The notes under the pieces: generated by a model
What the model was told of the DNA's origin: nothing
Databases searched by the model: none
The model's input: the letters and a program-made list of their open reading frames with translations, nothing else
Shown here: positions 63,849-64,000 of the stretch, piece by piece
How the letters are laid out: the number at the start of each line of letters is the position of its first letter
Numbering within the stretch: the first letter of the stretch is position 1
DNA from: Peribacillus muralis
GTDB lineage: Bacteria; Bacillota; Bacilli; Bacillales; DSM-1321
Length of the DNA stretch: 64,000 nt
Reading direction: 5' to 3'
NCBI RefSeq assembly: GCF_001439925.1
Contig: NZ_LMBV01000006.1
Coordinates: 220-64,219 of the forward strand
Position numbers and translations under genes: made by a program

Positions 63849-64000
63849 AACTTTTACCTCCAAAATTTACGCCAGCCCCTTGGGGCAGGCCCATGCATTG
63901 TAAATCTAAAATGATGGCGAAGGGCCATCTGTTGCATTTATGTATAATTTATCTCAAAATCCGATCTTATATGCCGGATATGCCGAAACAAGGCTTGACG
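63849..64000. other. Right end of the window, upstream of pgsA
   Basis: Includes a compact hairpin at about 63871-63887 (GCCCC/GGGGC). The frames reaching the window edge all stop within a few codons, so I cannot name the gene to the right. In B. subtilis it is ymfM. Confidence 0.35.

Noticed and set aside
1-64000. Riboswitches, T-boxes, tRNA and rRNA genes, CRISPR arrays, insertion sequences, prophage
   Set aside because: I looked in the leaders and gaps and saw no conserved pattern or transposase frame that would support any of these.

Overview
The window looks like the chromosome of an aerobic, spore-forming Bacillaceae bacterium, most like Peribacillus or Bacillus. The evidence is low-GC coding sequence, strong Gram-positive ribosome binding sites, and the block pgsA-cinA-recA-rny-ymdB-spoVS ... 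tdh-miaB-ricA-cotE-mutS-mutL at 43.7-63.9 kb, which follows the Bacillus subtilis gene order. I saw no rRNA, tRNA, CRISPR array, intact insertion sequence or prophage.

Region by region. 1-660: no gene; two near-identical hairpins flank degenerate repeats. 665-5755: a PTS operon in the order IIB-IIC-IIA-GH4-ChbG, the same as Escherichia coli chbBCA-FG, under a divergent GntR/HutC regulator with palindromic operators in the shared promoter region. 5975-8944: asparagine synthetase AsnB and a VTT-domain membrane protein. 9119-17758: the most interesting system, a four-gene operon (YfcC-family transporter, isoaspartyl dipeptidase, secreted cyanophycinase, and a second secreted protein holding two complete cyanophycinase domains). 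A divergent PrpR-type sigma-54 activator faces it, and the intergenic region holds a near-consensus sigma-54 promoter and a perfect inverted-repeat candidate enhancer. Together they describe uptake and breakdown of exogenous cyanophycin: secreted enzymes release beta-Asp-Arg dipeptides, the permease imports them, and IadA splits them.

18.0-30.8 kb: a SnoaL-like protein with an Rrf2 regulator, CorA, a large secreted S8 protease ending in a cohesin-like region and a dockerin, a divergent LysR regulator, the RND transporter SwrC, and a TetR regulator whose operator occurs in front of both tetR and swrC. 31.0-38.9 kb: an OPT transporter with a PqqD-like partner, a cupin protein, a VanRS-like two-component system with a VanY D,D-carboxypeptidase, a broken PD-(D/E)XK nuclease gene, and a Fur-boxed flavodoxin pair. 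39.7-43.7 kb is a decaying stretch with an SDR enzyme, a secreted-protein gene cut by an in-frame stop, and several gene remnants.

43.7-64 kb is the conserved DNA repair, RNA and sporulation block. It carries a membrane dipeptidase, a 2-oxoacid:ferredoxin oxidoreductase (korAB) and a small Arg-Asp repeat protein between spoVS and tdh. kbl is absent from its usual place after tdh, where a degenerate ~21-bp repeat array lies; a related array sits at the start of the window. A second dispersed element, a hairpin with arms like GTAGACAAACTCG, occurs at 9.1, 17.8 and 26.9 kb. It acts as the likely terminator of the cyanophycin operon and of its regulator.
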